Source: CANGYM01 sp044372405
GTDB lineage: Bacteria; Pseudomonadota; Alphaproteobacteria; JAJTHO01; CANGYM01
Direction: 5' to 3'
Length of the DNA stretch: 61,912 nt
Assembly (NCBI GenBank): GCA_044372405.1
Contig: JBILRW010000006.1
Span: forward strand, 1 to 61,912
The notes beneath the pieces were generated by a model that saw nothing but the letters and a program-made list of their open reading frames with translations, made no database searches and was not told the origin of the DNA. A program made the position numbers and the translations under genes. Positions 32,988-40,803 of the stretch are shown here, piece after piece; position 1 is the first letter of the stretch, and the number at the start of each line of letters is the position of its first letter.

Positions 32988-33360
32988 AATCCGATTCCCC
33001 CACCAACATATCCAAATCCACAGCCAACATTTTCGCTGCCAAGCAAAGAACCCTGACCGATCCACTTTTTTTGCCCGATTCGATTTCCGCCAAATAGGAA
33101 CGGGAAATCCCCATACCCTCCGCCAGGGCCTGCTGCGTTAAACCACGATAAATACGATAAACCTTCATCGGCGATTGCCCGCCCATGATCTGCTTCATCA
33201 AATCTACGGGGAAGAACTCTTCGTCTCGTTTTTTGGCTTCATCATAAAGGCGTATGTCTTCACTCTCTTCTGCACTTTCCAATAATTTTTCATAAAAATC
33301 CAAAGGGATCAATGCATAAGAACGGCCATTTTTCTGAATAATTTCATCTATCATCATCAT
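32983..33360 (-). CDS. HTH (XRE-type) antitoxin
   Basis: A 125-aa antitoxin-like protein. An N-terminal segment (DEIIQKNGRSYALIPLDFYEKLLE) resembles antitoxin dimerisation regions. The C-terminal helix-turn-helix is LTQQALAEGMGISRSYLAEIESGKK. It overlaps the RelE-like gene by 4 nt and lies second, the HigBA-like toxin-first order. It should bind the toxin and repress the operon. Three in-frame ATGs make the exact start ambiguous by one or two residues. Confidence 0.85.
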   Translation of the reverse strand: MMMIDEIIQKNGRSYALIPLDFYEKLLESAEESEDIRLYDEAKKRDEEFFPVDLMKQIMGGQSPMKVYRIYRGLTQQALAEGMGISRSYLAEIESGKKSGSVRVLCLAAKMLAVDLDMLVGESDL

Positions 33361-33614
33361 TTATAAACCCCTCCTCTGGTATCCAATTCCATAACAAAAA
33401 TCATGAGGTGCCCATCGTTAATGTCAAAAATCACCCGCCAATCCCCTACACGCAAACGATACCCCTTTCTATTCACAAGTTTTTTTACATTGTGCGATGG
33501 TGAATAAGGATCCGCGGCCAATGCCTCTAGCTTCGACAAAATACGATCCGCCAAGGGCCTTGGTATACGCATCAAACGTTTTTGAACGGTTTTAGAAAGA
33601 GATAATGTGTACAT
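33357..33614 (-). CDS. RelE/ParE-family toxin
   Basis: An 85-aa toxin of the RelE/ParE fold. It begins MYTLSLSKTVQKRLMRIP and has the core RKGYRLRVGDWRVIFDI with basic residues expected for mRNA cleavage. The start at 33614 is an ATG; a TTG upstream at 33626 is less likely. It is the first gene of a pair with the HTH antitoxin. It is probably a translation-dependent mRNA interferase by family knowledge. No break is visible, so the module may be functional, unlike its decayed neighbours. Confidence 0.85.
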   Translation of the reverse strand: MYTLSLSKTVQKRLMRIPRPLADRILSKLEALAADPYSPSHNVKKLVNRKGYRLRVGDWRVIFDINDGHLMIFVMELDTRGGVYK

Positions 33615-33641
33615 GGACTGTAGCAAATAGCGACCAAAATG

Positions 33642-34733
33642 TCAAACATTAAACAAAAAATGCACCACATCCCCATCCTGAACCACGTACTCTTTCCCCT
33701 CCGTGCGGAGTTTCCCGGCGTCGCGGGCGGCGGATTCTCCCTTACACAGTATATAGTCATCATAGGCGATGGTTTCGGCGCGAATGAAGCCCTTTTCAAA
33801 ATCGGTGTGGATTTCGCCAGCGGCCTGGGGGGCTTTGGCGCCGCGATGCAGCGTCCAGGCCCGGGCTTCCTTGGGTCCCACGGTAAAAAACGTAATCAGG
33901 CCCAGCAGGTCATAACTGGCGCGAATCAAACGATTAAGACCAGATTCAGACAGGCCAAGCTCCTGCAAAAAAACATCTTTTTCATCATCGGGCAGCTGAG
34001 CAATTTCCGATTCAATGGCCGCCGAAATCATCACCACCCCACTGCCCTGCCCTGCCGCCAACTGCTCAACTTTGGTCACATAGTCGTTACCCGTGGCGGC
34101 CTCGGCCTCCCCCACGTTGGCCACATACAGCACCGGCTTGCCCGTAATCATTTGTAAATTATTGAAAAAAGAATGCGCCTTCAGATCCGCCGCGATGGTG
34201 CGGGCGGGCTTCCCCTGCCCCAAAGCCACCAGGACAGCCGAGAGCACCGCCTCCGCCTCTTTGGCGTCTTTGTCCCCGGATTTGGCCAGCTTGGTGACTT
34301 TGGTGTGTTGTTTTTCGGCGCGTTCCAGATCGGACAACATCAATTCCGTTTCAATGGTGTCAATATCCCGCAGAGGATTCACAGACCCGTCCACGTGGGT
34401 CACATCGCCGTTTTCAAAACAGCGCACGACGTGGATAATGGCGTCAACCTCCCGAATATGGCTCAGGAACTGATTGCCCAGCCCCTCCCCTTTGCTGGCG
34501 CCCTTCACCAAACCCGCGATGTCCACAAAGGTAATTTGCGTCGGGATAATTTTCTGCGACCCCGCGATCTGGGCCAACGCCGCCAGGCGGGTATCGGGCA
34601 CACCGACCTTGCCCTGGTTGGGATCAATGGTGCAAAACGGATAATTGGCCGCCTCCGCCGCCTGGGTCTGCGTTAACGCATTAAAGAGCGTGGATTTCCC
34701 CACATTGGGCAGGCCGACGATGCCGAGTTTCAT
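33642..34733 (-). CDS. ychF: Obg-like ATPase YchF
   Basis: A universally conserved ribosome-associated P-loop ATPase (363 aa). It has GLPNVGKSTLFNALT at the N-terminus, DIAGLVKGASKGEGLGNQFL, the variant NKxD-type element that favours ATP, and the C-terminal TGS domain with TVGPKEARAWTLHRGAKAPQ and VQDGDVVHFLFNV. GGAAG 5 nt upstream supports the start. In many relatives it follows pth, but here pth is 16 kb away. It is implicated in translation and stress control. Confidence 0.97.
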   Translation of the reverse strand: MKLGIVGLPNVGKSTLFNALTQTQAAEAANYPFCTIDPNQGKVGVPDTRLAALAQIAGSQKIIPTQITFVDIAGLVKGASKGEGLGNQFLSHIREVDAIIHVVRCFENGDVTHVDGSVNPLRDIDTIETELMLSDLERAEKQHTKVTKLAKSGDKDAKEAEAVLSAVLVALGQGKPARTIAADLKAHSFFNNLQMITGKPVLYVANVGEAEAATGNDYVTKVEQLAAGQGSGVVMISAAIESEIAQLPDDEKDVFLQELGLSESGLNRLIRASYDLLGLITFFTVGPKEARAWTLHRGAKAPQAAGEIHTDFEKGFIRAETIAYDDYILCKGESAARDAGKLRTEGKEYVVQDGDVVHFLFNV

Positions 34734-34863
34734 GTTCTTCCCGAAATTTTTTTAAAAAAAACCTATACCGTGGTTTTATGGACGGGGGAAGGAAAAAAAC
34801 TTGACAAAACGAGGCAATTTGATATTGTATTTTAACTGCATTGAAAGTTGATGGCCGGCCTGC

Positions 34864-35025
34864 TCAGCCCCCAGGGATATCCCGGATTACAATCCCTTGG
34901 CTCTTTAAGAAACCCTTGGCTTCACTCAGACCCGTGGTCCGGTCATGAAAGATAGACGCCGCCAACAGGGCCTTGTGCACGGAGTGAAGATTCCCGGATT
35001 CGTAATCGATGATGGCGCAAGGCAT
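34864..35025 (-). pseudogene. HisH-like N-terminal remnant
   Basis: A 53-codon frame starts with ATG and reads CAIIDYESGNLHSVHKALLA. This matches the N-terminus of HisH, the glutamine amidotransferase subunit of imidazole-glycerol-phosphate synthase (IIDYGSGNLRSV in the family). The remainder, ending LKSQGIVIRDIPGG, does not continue HisH and faintly resembles the end of a HisC-type aminotransferase. I read it as a deletion scar of histidine genes. The resemblance is short, so chance or another family cannot be excluded. Confidence 0.45.
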
Positions 35026-35032
35026 GGTGGTT

Positions 35033-35059
35033 CAGGTGACAGGTAGCAGGTAACAGGTC
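35033..35059. repeat. short CAGGTGACAGG repeats
   Basis: Three imperfect CAGGT(G/A)(A/G)CAGG units just before the ParD-like gene, the same motif as before argB and after rplY. Confidence 0.45.
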
Positions 35060-35146
35060 TATGACGGAAAATAAAGGGGGCTCCGCGCGTCTTTACCTGT
35101 TATCAGGGTTTATGGTATAAAGTATGGACATATCAGGGTCATTGTT

Positions 35147-35401
35147 ATGCACGTCCGTTTTGCTGAGGTTGATGAGCATTTTATTGAGGAAGCGGTGCGT
35201 TCGGGGTTTTATGCCAACGCCACGGAGCTCGTCCGTGATGCCGTGCGACGCCTGCGCGAGCAGAATGCTGTGAATAGTCCTTTTTATCAGGCGGTTATGG
35301 AGGGTATCCGCGATATTGACAATGGCCGGACGCAGCCCCTGACACCCGCGTTGATGGACAACCTGAAAACCCAAGGCTATCAAGACGCTGATGATGATTG
35401 A
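35147..35401 (+). CDS. orphan ParD-like antitoxin
   Basis: An 84-aa antitoxin of the ParD/CopG ribbon-helix-helix class. It reads HVRFAEVDEHFIEEAVRSGF, then ATELVRDAVRRLREQN, typical of ParD, and a disordered acidic tail that normally wraps the ParE toxin. The frame ends in an ATGATTGA overlap with a 13-codon frame beginning MIELSAQTTP, as a ParE toxin would, but that frame stops at once. The toxin has therefore been lost. AGGG precedes the start. Any remaining role would be as a DNA-binding repressor. Confidence 0.75.
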   Translation: MHVRFAEVDEHFIEEAVRSGFYANATELVRDAVRRLREQNAVNSPFYQAVMEGIRDIDNGRTQPLTPALMDNLKTQGYQDADDD

Positions 35402-35435
35402 GCTTTCCGCCCAAACCACCCCCATCTTTTTGTGA
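35394..35435 (+). pseudogene. truncated ParE toxin start
   Basis: A 13-codon frame overlapping the ParD stop begins MIELSAQTTP, resembling a ParE start, and ends in TGA after FL. The rest of the toxin is absent, and a TGTGA-type site at 35431 follows at the break. The piece is very short, so the call depends on context. Confidence 0.35.
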
Positions 35436-35446
35436 CATAGCTCACT
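35431..35446. promoter_or_regulatory. palindromic TGTGA-N6-TCACT site
   Basis: TGTGACATAGCTCACT, one mismatch from the TGTGA-N6-TCACA form. It is about 80 nt upstream of the HELTH protein gene, a position suited to a regulator, but it also lies exactly at the truncation of the ParE remnant. Confidence 0.35.
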
Positions 35447-35523
35447 ACACAAGGGCAATTAATGATTTGCTTTTGCGCAAAAAACACTGTAAATTATTTT
35501 TATTTTAAAATTTTGCCCTCACC

Positions 35524-36696
35524 ATGATCAAAACCATTCAACAACACCTTTTGATTGCCGCCAGCATTATGGCGGCCTCACTTCCCTTCGGGTTGATATC
35601 GGAGGCAACAAACAGTCACACTGACAAAAGGCCTATGGACCCCCTAAAAGTCCTTGAAAGTAGCTTTTTCATCAGTGCTTCTGCCCTAATCCTGCTGACA
35701 GGAGGCAAGGCATACACACAACATATCGACAAACAAAACCGAAAACAAATTGCCGAAAAAAAACAAAACGAGGCACAAAAAATTTTAAATTATTATGCAG
35801 CAGCCCTTTACGAACAAGGTCTCTATCCAGAAGAGTACCTGGAACTTATTTGTAACCTTTCCGACCCAGCTCGATTTTCTTTTTTAGAACAAACAGGGTC
35901 TTTTGACCACATAACGAAAGAAATTGTTTTACCTATACCTACGCCTCCCTCAAAAGCATCCCCAATAACACCGAAGCTGAAATTTTTAGCGCAACAAGAA
36001 TTTCCCGCTTTTTGGGCACTTATGCATATCGCAGAAGTAACGCCAACCATAGATCGGCCCCATGTGTGGCCTCATGAGTTAACTCATGCCCTGAGGCAAG
36101 AGCCAGAAATCAAACCAGAAGATCATAATTATGATTTTTTTATGAAAATGGCGTTATGGGAAGAAGTGGTTGCGGATTCTTCAACATTTTATAATAGATC
36201 AAAAAGTATTGTTGATGACCAGAAAGTTAACCATTTCCAATTAACAGCATTACAAATCCATGGCCTTAATGGCCTTGCCCATCAAATGAACGCCTCCCTT
36301 AACCTTACAAACGAAGACAAAGAAACACTGATGAATGGCGCACTTTATGCCTTTCTTATTGAAAACTCTTATCAATCTGAGGGGTGGATCAACAGTTACA
36401 CAAATTATTACAACACAACAACACTAACAAACCACATTCCCCCTACTGTTGGCTTCGAACCTCCTTTGCTGCCACCAACGCTGGCCCGGCTCGTCCTTGA
36501 TGTTTTTGAAAAAATACCAACAGAAGAACAACTCATAGTCCCTGGCTTTTGGTTAAACATGACAAAAACCACTCACGAAGACCTGTGTTTAGCCGCCGAA
36601 CAGACGCAGTGGCCCACATTTAAGTCAGACATCCTGGCCGAACAAGAAAGGCAAACCCAAGCCGTAGTAACCCAGTATCAAACAGAAAGATCCTAA
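35524..36696 (+). CDS. membrane-anchored HELTH metallopeptidase-like protein
   Basis: Not a recognised family. The 390-aa protein has an N-terminal hydrophobic segment (residues 9-25), a second at about 49-60 (FISASALILLTG), and then a soluble domain with the zinc motif HELTH at 184-188. About 25 residues on is WEEVVAD (212-218), which could supply the third ligand glutamate of a gluzincin. Codon use is AT-richer than the neighbours (many TTT, AAA, ACA), suggesting transfer. No ribosome binding site is clear. Peptidase activity is inferred from HExxH plus a downstream Glu only. Confidence 0.6.
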   Translation: MIKTIQQHLLIAASIMAASLPFGLISEATNSHTDKRPMDPLKVLESSFFISASALILLTGGKAYTQHIDKQNRKQIAEKKQNEAQKILNYYAAALYEQGLYPEEYLELICNLSDPARFSFLEQTGSFDHITKEIVLPIPTPPSKASPITPKLKFLAQQEFPAFWALMHIAEVTPTIDRPHVWPHELTHALRQEPEIKPEDHNYDFFMKMALWEEVVADSSTFYNRSKSIVDDQKVNHFQLTALQIHGLNGLAHQMNASLNLTNEDKETLMNGALYAFLIENSYQSEGWINSYTNYYNTTTLTNHIPPTVGFEPPLLPPTLARLVLDVFEKIPTEEQLIVPGFWLNMTKTTHEDLCLAAEQTQWPTFKSDILAEQERQTQAVVTQYQTERS

Positions 36697-36712
36697 CTCG
36701 AAAGAATCTTTT

Positions 36713-36728
36713 TGTGACATTTGTCACA
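36713..36728. promoter_or_regulatory. perfect TGTGACATTTGTCACA palindrome before trxB
   Basis: A perfect 16-bp inverted repeat with TGTGA-N6-TCACA geometry, 63 nt upstream of the trxB ATG and 16 nt after the preceding stop. It is the best copy of the recurring motif and the most plausible real operator. Confidence 0.5.
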
Positions 36729-36791
36729 TCCGCCCCTTGTTTTTCTGAATAAGCCTCTTTATATTATGTATCCATCGGGGATGCACAGGTT

Positions 36792-37724
36792 ATGGGACAG
36801 CACAGTCCAGTTTGTATTTTGGGGTCGGGGGCTGCGGGTTACACGGCGGCCATTTACGCCGCGCGCGCCAATTTGCCGCCGGTTCTTTTTTCCGGAACCT
36901 TGCCCGGCGGCCAGTTGACCATTACCAACGATGTGGAAAATTATCCGGGGTTTGCCGACGTTGTCCAGGGTCCTTGGCTGATGGAGCAAATGAAACAGCA
37001 GGCGCAACACGTGGGCACCACCATTGTGAATGAAACCATTATGCAGGTGGATTTACGGGCCAACCCAAAAAAATTAAAGGGCGATTCGGGCGAGGAATAC
37101 ACCGCCGATACCGTCATCATTGCCACGGGGGCCCAGGCCAAATGGCTGGGGATTCCTGGGGAAGAGGCCTTCATGGGTCAGGGCGTTTCCGCCTGCGCCA
37201 CCTGTGATGGATCGTTTTTTAAGGACGTCCCTGTGGCCGTCATCGGTGGGGGCAATACCGCCGTGGAAGAGGCCCTGTACCTGACCAACCACGCCAGCCA
37301 CGTGACCCTGGTGCACCGTCGCGATCAGCTGCGGGCGGAGAAAATTTTGCAGGACCGTCTGTTTAATCACCCAAAAATATCAGTCCTCTGGAACCACGGC
37401 ACCGAAGAAATCATCGGCAGTCAGGTGGGGGTGACGGGGTTAAAATTGCGGGATTTGAAAACCGATCAGGAAAAAATCCTAGCGGTTGAGGGCGTTTTTA
37501 TCGCCATCGGTCACAAACCCGCCACGGATTTGTTTAAGGGTCAGCTGCCCCAGGACGAATACGGTTATTTGCTGCATCACCCGGGCAGCAGTAAAACCGA
37601 CATTAAGGGGGTTTTTGTCGCCGGGGATGTCTGTGACCCCGTGTATCGCCAGGCCATCACCGCGGCGGGTATGGGATGCATGGCCGCGCTGGATGCCGTT
37701 CATTATTATCAATCCTTGCAGTAA
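36792..37724 (+). CDS. trxB: thioredoxin reductase TrxB
   Basis: An FAD enzyme that transfers electrons from NADPH to thioredoxin. The 310 residues have the FAD motif GSGAAG at 11-16, the redox-active CATC at 135-138, the NADPH motif GGGNTAVEEA, and the C-terminal FAD-binding GVFVAGDVCDPVYRQ. A perfect TGTGA-type palindrome lies upstream. Two small Cys-pair membrane proteins follow directly and could be linked to disulfide handling. Confidence 0.97.
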   Translation: MGQHSPVCILGSGAAGYTAAIYAARANLPPVLFSGTLPGGQLTITNDVENYPGFADVVQGPWLMEQMKQQAQHVGTTIVNETIMQVDLRANPKKLKGDSGEEYTADTVIIATGAQAKWLGIPGEEAFMGQGVSACATCDGSFFKDVPVAVIGGGNTAVEEALYLTNHASHVTLVHRRDQLRAEKILQDRLFNHPKISVLWNHGTEEIIGSQVGVTGLKLRDLKTDQEKILAVEGVFIAIGHKPATDLFKGQLPQDEYGYLLHHPGSSKTDIKGVFVAGDVCDPVYRQAITAAGMGCMAALDAVHYYQSLQ

Positions 37725-37732
37725 GACAAACA

Positions 37733-37969
37733 ATGAAACGCTTTGATACGATTTTGCTGTTTTTGTTGGTCTCGGGGTTGTGGGCCTGGGCGATTAATTA
37801 TTTTTCCTACGCCCAACGGGCGGAATCCCAGGACTTTTATTACGAAGTCAAAGAGGCCATCAACAATTGCTCTGTCTTTGGCCGCGTGGTGGAGGATTTT
37901 TATGGGGCGCACCGGTTAGAGGCCAAAATTGACTGCGGCCCCACCTGGATTGACTCGGGAACGGATTAA
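37733..37969 (+). CDS. small membrane protein with Cys pair (first of tandem paralogues)
   Basis: Not recognised. The 78-aa protein has one N-terminal membrane helix (ILLFLLVSGLWAWAI) and an extracytoplasmic part with two Cys, in EAINNCSVFGRVVEDFYG and AKIDCG. The next gene has the same plan: RALNECVIRGRLTNEFDG and a second Cys about 22 residues on. The two are weak paralogues, 4 nt apart. It lies 8 nt after trxB, so it is probably in its operon. The two Cys may form a disulfide in the periplasm. Confidence 0.65.
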   Translation: MKRFDTILLFLLVSGLWAWAINYFSYAQRAESQDFYYEVKEAINNCSVFGRVVEDFYGAHRLEAKIDCGPTWIDSGTD

Positions 37970-37973
37970 TGTT

Positions 37974-38225
37974 ATGAGCATCCTGAAACGCATCACCTTG
38001 ATTTTGTTTGTATCTCTGTTATGGGGGTCCTTTTTCTGGCACGTCAGTGAGGTCCAAAAGGCCGCGTCCAATACTCCCCTGATTAACAACATCCGCCGCG
38101 CCCTGAACGAATGCGTTATCCGGGGTCGTCTGACCAACGAATTTGATGGAAACGTGCAGTTTATTAACCTGAATTCCCGCATTGTGTGCAATCTTCAGGG
38201 GACAGGCGTCGTTCCCCGTCGGTGA
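37974..38225 (+). CDS. small membrane protein with Cys pair (second paralogue)
   Basis: Not recognised. The 83-aa protein starts MSILKRITLILFVSLLW (membrane helix), and its exterior domain aligns to the preceding gene through the NECVIRGRLTNEFDG block and a downstream Cys (IVCN). It lies 4 nt after its paralogue and 12 nt before the glycosyltransferase, all on one strand with trxB. No known domain was seen; pairing with its neighbour as a heterodimer is a guess. Confidence 0.65.
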   Translation: MSILKRITLILFVSLLWGSFFWHVSEVQKAASNTPLINNIRRALNECVIRGRLTNEFDGNVQFINLNSRIVCNLQGTGVVPRR

Positions 38226-38237
38226 TAGAGGCTTTTT

Positions 38238-39173
38238 TTGTCCACCATCGCTTTTTATCACAACGCCCGCATTCCCTACACACCCGATGATTTGGGGACA
38301 GCCAGCATTAAGGGCATGGAATCCTCGGTCTTGCAGTGGGCCGCCGCGTTAAGCCAGGCCGGGCACACGGTGCGGCTACACCTGCCGAATGTCAAAAGCC
38401 CCCTGCCCTATCCCACCGTGACCCTTTGCCCGTTAACGAATCCTCAGCCCGCTGATGTGGCCATTGCCCTGAATGAGCCGGATTTGTTATGGCATATCCC
38501 ATCCCAACAAAAATTCCTTTGGCTGCACAATGTGTTGCCCCTGGAAAAGGCCCTGCGGAAGCGCCGCCTGTGGCCCCTGATCCGCCTGAACATGCCCGTG
38601 ATTGTCAGCAGTCAGTGGCATAAAAAAGCGCTCTCCCCGCTGCTGCGCTGGCATGGGGTTCATGTGATGCCGCTGGGGATTGCTGAGGCCTTTACCCATC
38701 ACCCCCGCGCCCAGGCCCCCGCCCCCCACGTGGGGTATATCACCCACCCGTATCGGGGCTTAGACCCCTTTTTTAACCTGTGGATTCAAAGGATTCTGCC
38801 CCAATGCCCCACCGCGCAGCTGCACCTGTACGGCCCCCAAACGCTGGATCATCCCAGCGTCGTGAATCACCCTGCCGTGGGGTGGGACGAATTGCCCCGC
38901 ATTCTGGGCAGCCTGCGCTGCGTTGTGTTTCCGTGGGATAAACCCGAAACCTTTTGCCTGGCGGCAGGGGAAGCCCTGGCCACCGGCACGCCCGTCATTA
39001 CCTATACCGTGGGGGCCATCCCCGAACACCCAGGCGTCACCGCCGTCACCACCCCCGATGATTTCATCCAGGCGACGCTGGATTTTTTAACGGACGATGG
39101 GCTTTGGATGGAAACCCACACCGCCCTGGGAACCATGCCGCGCCCCCGGTGGGAAAATAATGCTTTTTTTTGA
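38238..39173 (+). CDS. GT4-like glycosyltransferase
   Basis: A 311-aa GT-B fold glycosyltransferase. The N-terminal half has GTASIKGMESSVLQWAAALS, typical of donor or acceptor loops. The C-terminal half carries HLYGPQ, the loop FPWDKPETFCLAAGEALATG with the catalytic glutamates (E-x7-E pattern), and GTPVITYTVGAIPE. It likely transfers a sugar to an envelope polymer; donor and acceptor are not visible. The start is a TTG with AGAGG 8 nt before it. It shares a strand with trxB. Confidence 0.82.
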   Translation: MSTIAFYHNARIPYTPDDLGTASIKGMESSVLQWAAALSQAGHTVRLHLPNVKSPLPYPTVTLCPLTNPQPADVAIALNEPDLLWHIPSQQKFLWLHNVLPLEKALRKRRLWPLIRLNMPVIVSSQWHKKALSPLLRWHGVHVMPLGIAEAFTHHPRAQAPAPHVGYITHPYRGLDPFFNLWIQRILPQCPTAQLHLYGPQTLDHPSVVNHPAVGWDELPRILGSLRCVVFPWDKPETFCLAAGEALATGTPVITYTVGAIPEHPGVTAVTTPDDFIQATLDFLTDDGLWMETHTALGTMPRPRWENNAFF

Positions 39174-39178
39174 GAAAA

Positions 39179-39194
39179 TGTGAGGAATGTCACA
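39179..39194. promoter_or_regulatory. TGTGAGGAATGTCACA site
   Basis: Exact TGTGA-N6-TCACA geometry with a different spacer. It lies 5 nt after the glycosyltransferase stop and about 47 nt before the start of the repeat-containing gene. Confidence 0.45.
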
Positions 39195-39240
39195 TCTTTG
39201 GGCACCCGGACCGCGTATGATGGGGTTATAGTCAACCGTA

Positions 39241-40725
39241 ATGGGGAAGGGATGGGGTATGGGGAAAAATAGTCAAACTCGGGGGCAGGGATTTGGTGGG
39301 GATACCCAAAAGAAAATAGTCAAACCCTACTTTGGGAATACCCAAAAGGAAATACGCGAACCCTACGACGACAACATGAGCAAATCCGGGCCTTTGTGCA
39401 CCCAAACATTTTTCACCAAAACACCCATGGTCTCTCTCTTATCCTTGGTCTCTCCCTCATCCTTGGTCGTTACAGTCAGACCCTGCTACTCCGACGACAA
39501 CATGAGCAAACGCGGGCCTTTGTGCACCCAAACATTTTTCACCGAAACACCACCCATGGTCTCTCCCTCATCCTTGGGCGTTTTTGAAGCTTCACAAGAG
39601 TACAAGACCAAACTTTATGACGACATGCCCAAACTCTGGGCCAACGCCTATACCCGCGCCCTGATTTTGCTGCACATTGCGAAGACCGACCGCGATGCCT
39701 TTGCAGCGTTAAGACCACAGCAGGACGATACTTCCTTTACACCAGAAACCATCAGCGCTGCATTTCAAGATACCCAAAATCCCAGCCACCACCAGTATGT
39801 TTTGGCGGCAACGCTGACGCTGATTTTGGAGGGTGATCTGCCTGCTTTGGGTGACTTTAAGGAGCCCGCCGCGGAACAACAAAAACTAATCCGACAGCGC
39901 GTTTTGGACCACAACCAAAAAGCCAATGAAACAAACACGACCACCATCAAAACCCCATCCGACGGGGAAAAAGAAAAACCAGAGATTCCCCCTCTCAACG
40001 ATGAATACAAAGTTAGGCCTGAAACTTATACCCCCTACAACGCGGCCCTTCAGGTTTTACGATCCGATCCCTCAAAAACACTAACCGACAAAGAGATTGA
40101 AGAGATTGCGGATGAAAAACCCAATCGCAAAAATCAGATTCTCCAGGTCCTGGCCCCCATCGCAAGAAATAAAGACGCCTGGCAAAATGACGAACTTCAG
40201 CAACGCCCCCTGACAAACCGTCTGAGGCAAGCGGATATTGTGGGTTTTATCAGCTACGCTTGCGTGCTTTTGGGACTCGAAAGCCAGGAAGACCAAGAAG
40301 ACTATGCCAAGGTTGTGGCCCAGCAAATGGGGTATGAAGTGGGGCATACTTTTAGACCTAACGATCTCGCGGTTGTCAGGCCTGAACATCAAGCAAAGCT
40401 TGAGGCGCTTATTAACGAAGGGGGCTATCTTTGGGATGGAGGTAGTACGCCGAACTTTACACGGGCAACGCTGGCAGCTCTTCAAACGACGTTGCATCCA
40501 AAAGAATGGCAACAAGTTGCGGATTTGTATAAGCCCCGCACACTGTCCCAATATTTAGGCCCAAAGCAGGAAGAAACCCGAAACCAGTTCAGGCTTCATG
40601 CCACCAAGAGTGTAGAAATTTGGAATCTGATGGCGGGCTTCCAGGAAGAAAATTTGCTAACCAATGAACAGGTGAACGAGATTTGCACGCAAACCGTTTA
40701 TCGTGAGGAAAGTGTTGTACGCTAA
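39241..40725 (+). CDS. unknown 494-aa protein with internal direct repeat
   Basis: Not recognised. The first 115 residues are low-complexity and contain a direct repeat (DNMSKxGPLCTQTFFTxTP, twice). This comes from a DNA duplication: 39366-39470 matches 39492-39581. The rest is a mostly helical soluble protein with conserved-looking blocks (ADIVGFISYACVLLGLES, GYLWDGGSTPNFTRA). No signal peptide or membrane segment was seen. The start at 39241 has no ribosome binding site, so the true start may be downstream. A host-directed role is conceivable but unsupported. Confidence 0.5.
   Translation: MGKGWGMGKNSQTRGQGFGGDTQKKIVKPYFGNTQKEIREPYDDNMSKSGPLCTQTFFTKTPMVSLLSLVSPSSLVVTVRPCYSDDNMSKRGPLCTQTFFTETPPMVSPSSLGVFEASQEYKTKLYDDMPKLWANAYTRALILLHIAKTDRDAFAALRPQQDDTSFTPETISAAFQDTQNPSHHQYVLAATLTLILEGDLPALGDFKEPAAEQQKLIRQRVLDHNQKANETNTTTIKTPSDGEKEKPEIPPLNDEYKVRPETYTPYNAALQVLRSDPSKTLTDKEIEEIADEKPNRKNQILQVLAPIARNKDAWQNDELQQRPLTNRLRQADIVGFISYACVLLGLESQEDQEDYAKVVAQQMGYEVGHTFRPNDLAVVRPEHQAKLEALINEGGYLWDGGSTPNFTRATLAALQTTLHPKEWQQVADLYKPRTLSQYLGPKQEETRNQFRLHATKSVEIWNLMAGFQEENLLTNEQVNEICTQTVYREESVVR
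39366..39581 (+). repeat. direct duplication inside the 494-aa gene
   Basis: Two near-identical blocks of about 90-105 bp (39366-39470 and 39492-39581) are offset by 126 nt, in the same reading frame. They share the run from CGACGACAACATGAGCAAA to the CCTTGG stretch, with a few substitutions. Confidence 0.8.
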
Positions 40726-40803
40726 AAAAAATGAAAACCCCCGTGACCCCACCCCCCAAGGTATGCTAAACTTCCTTTTTTCAAAAAAGAAAGTCCGACA
40801 ATC

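Noticed and set aside
36721..36918. 65-codon plus-strand frame overlapping the start of trxB
   Set aside because: The start region is the palindrome and trxB has clear motifs in the other frame.
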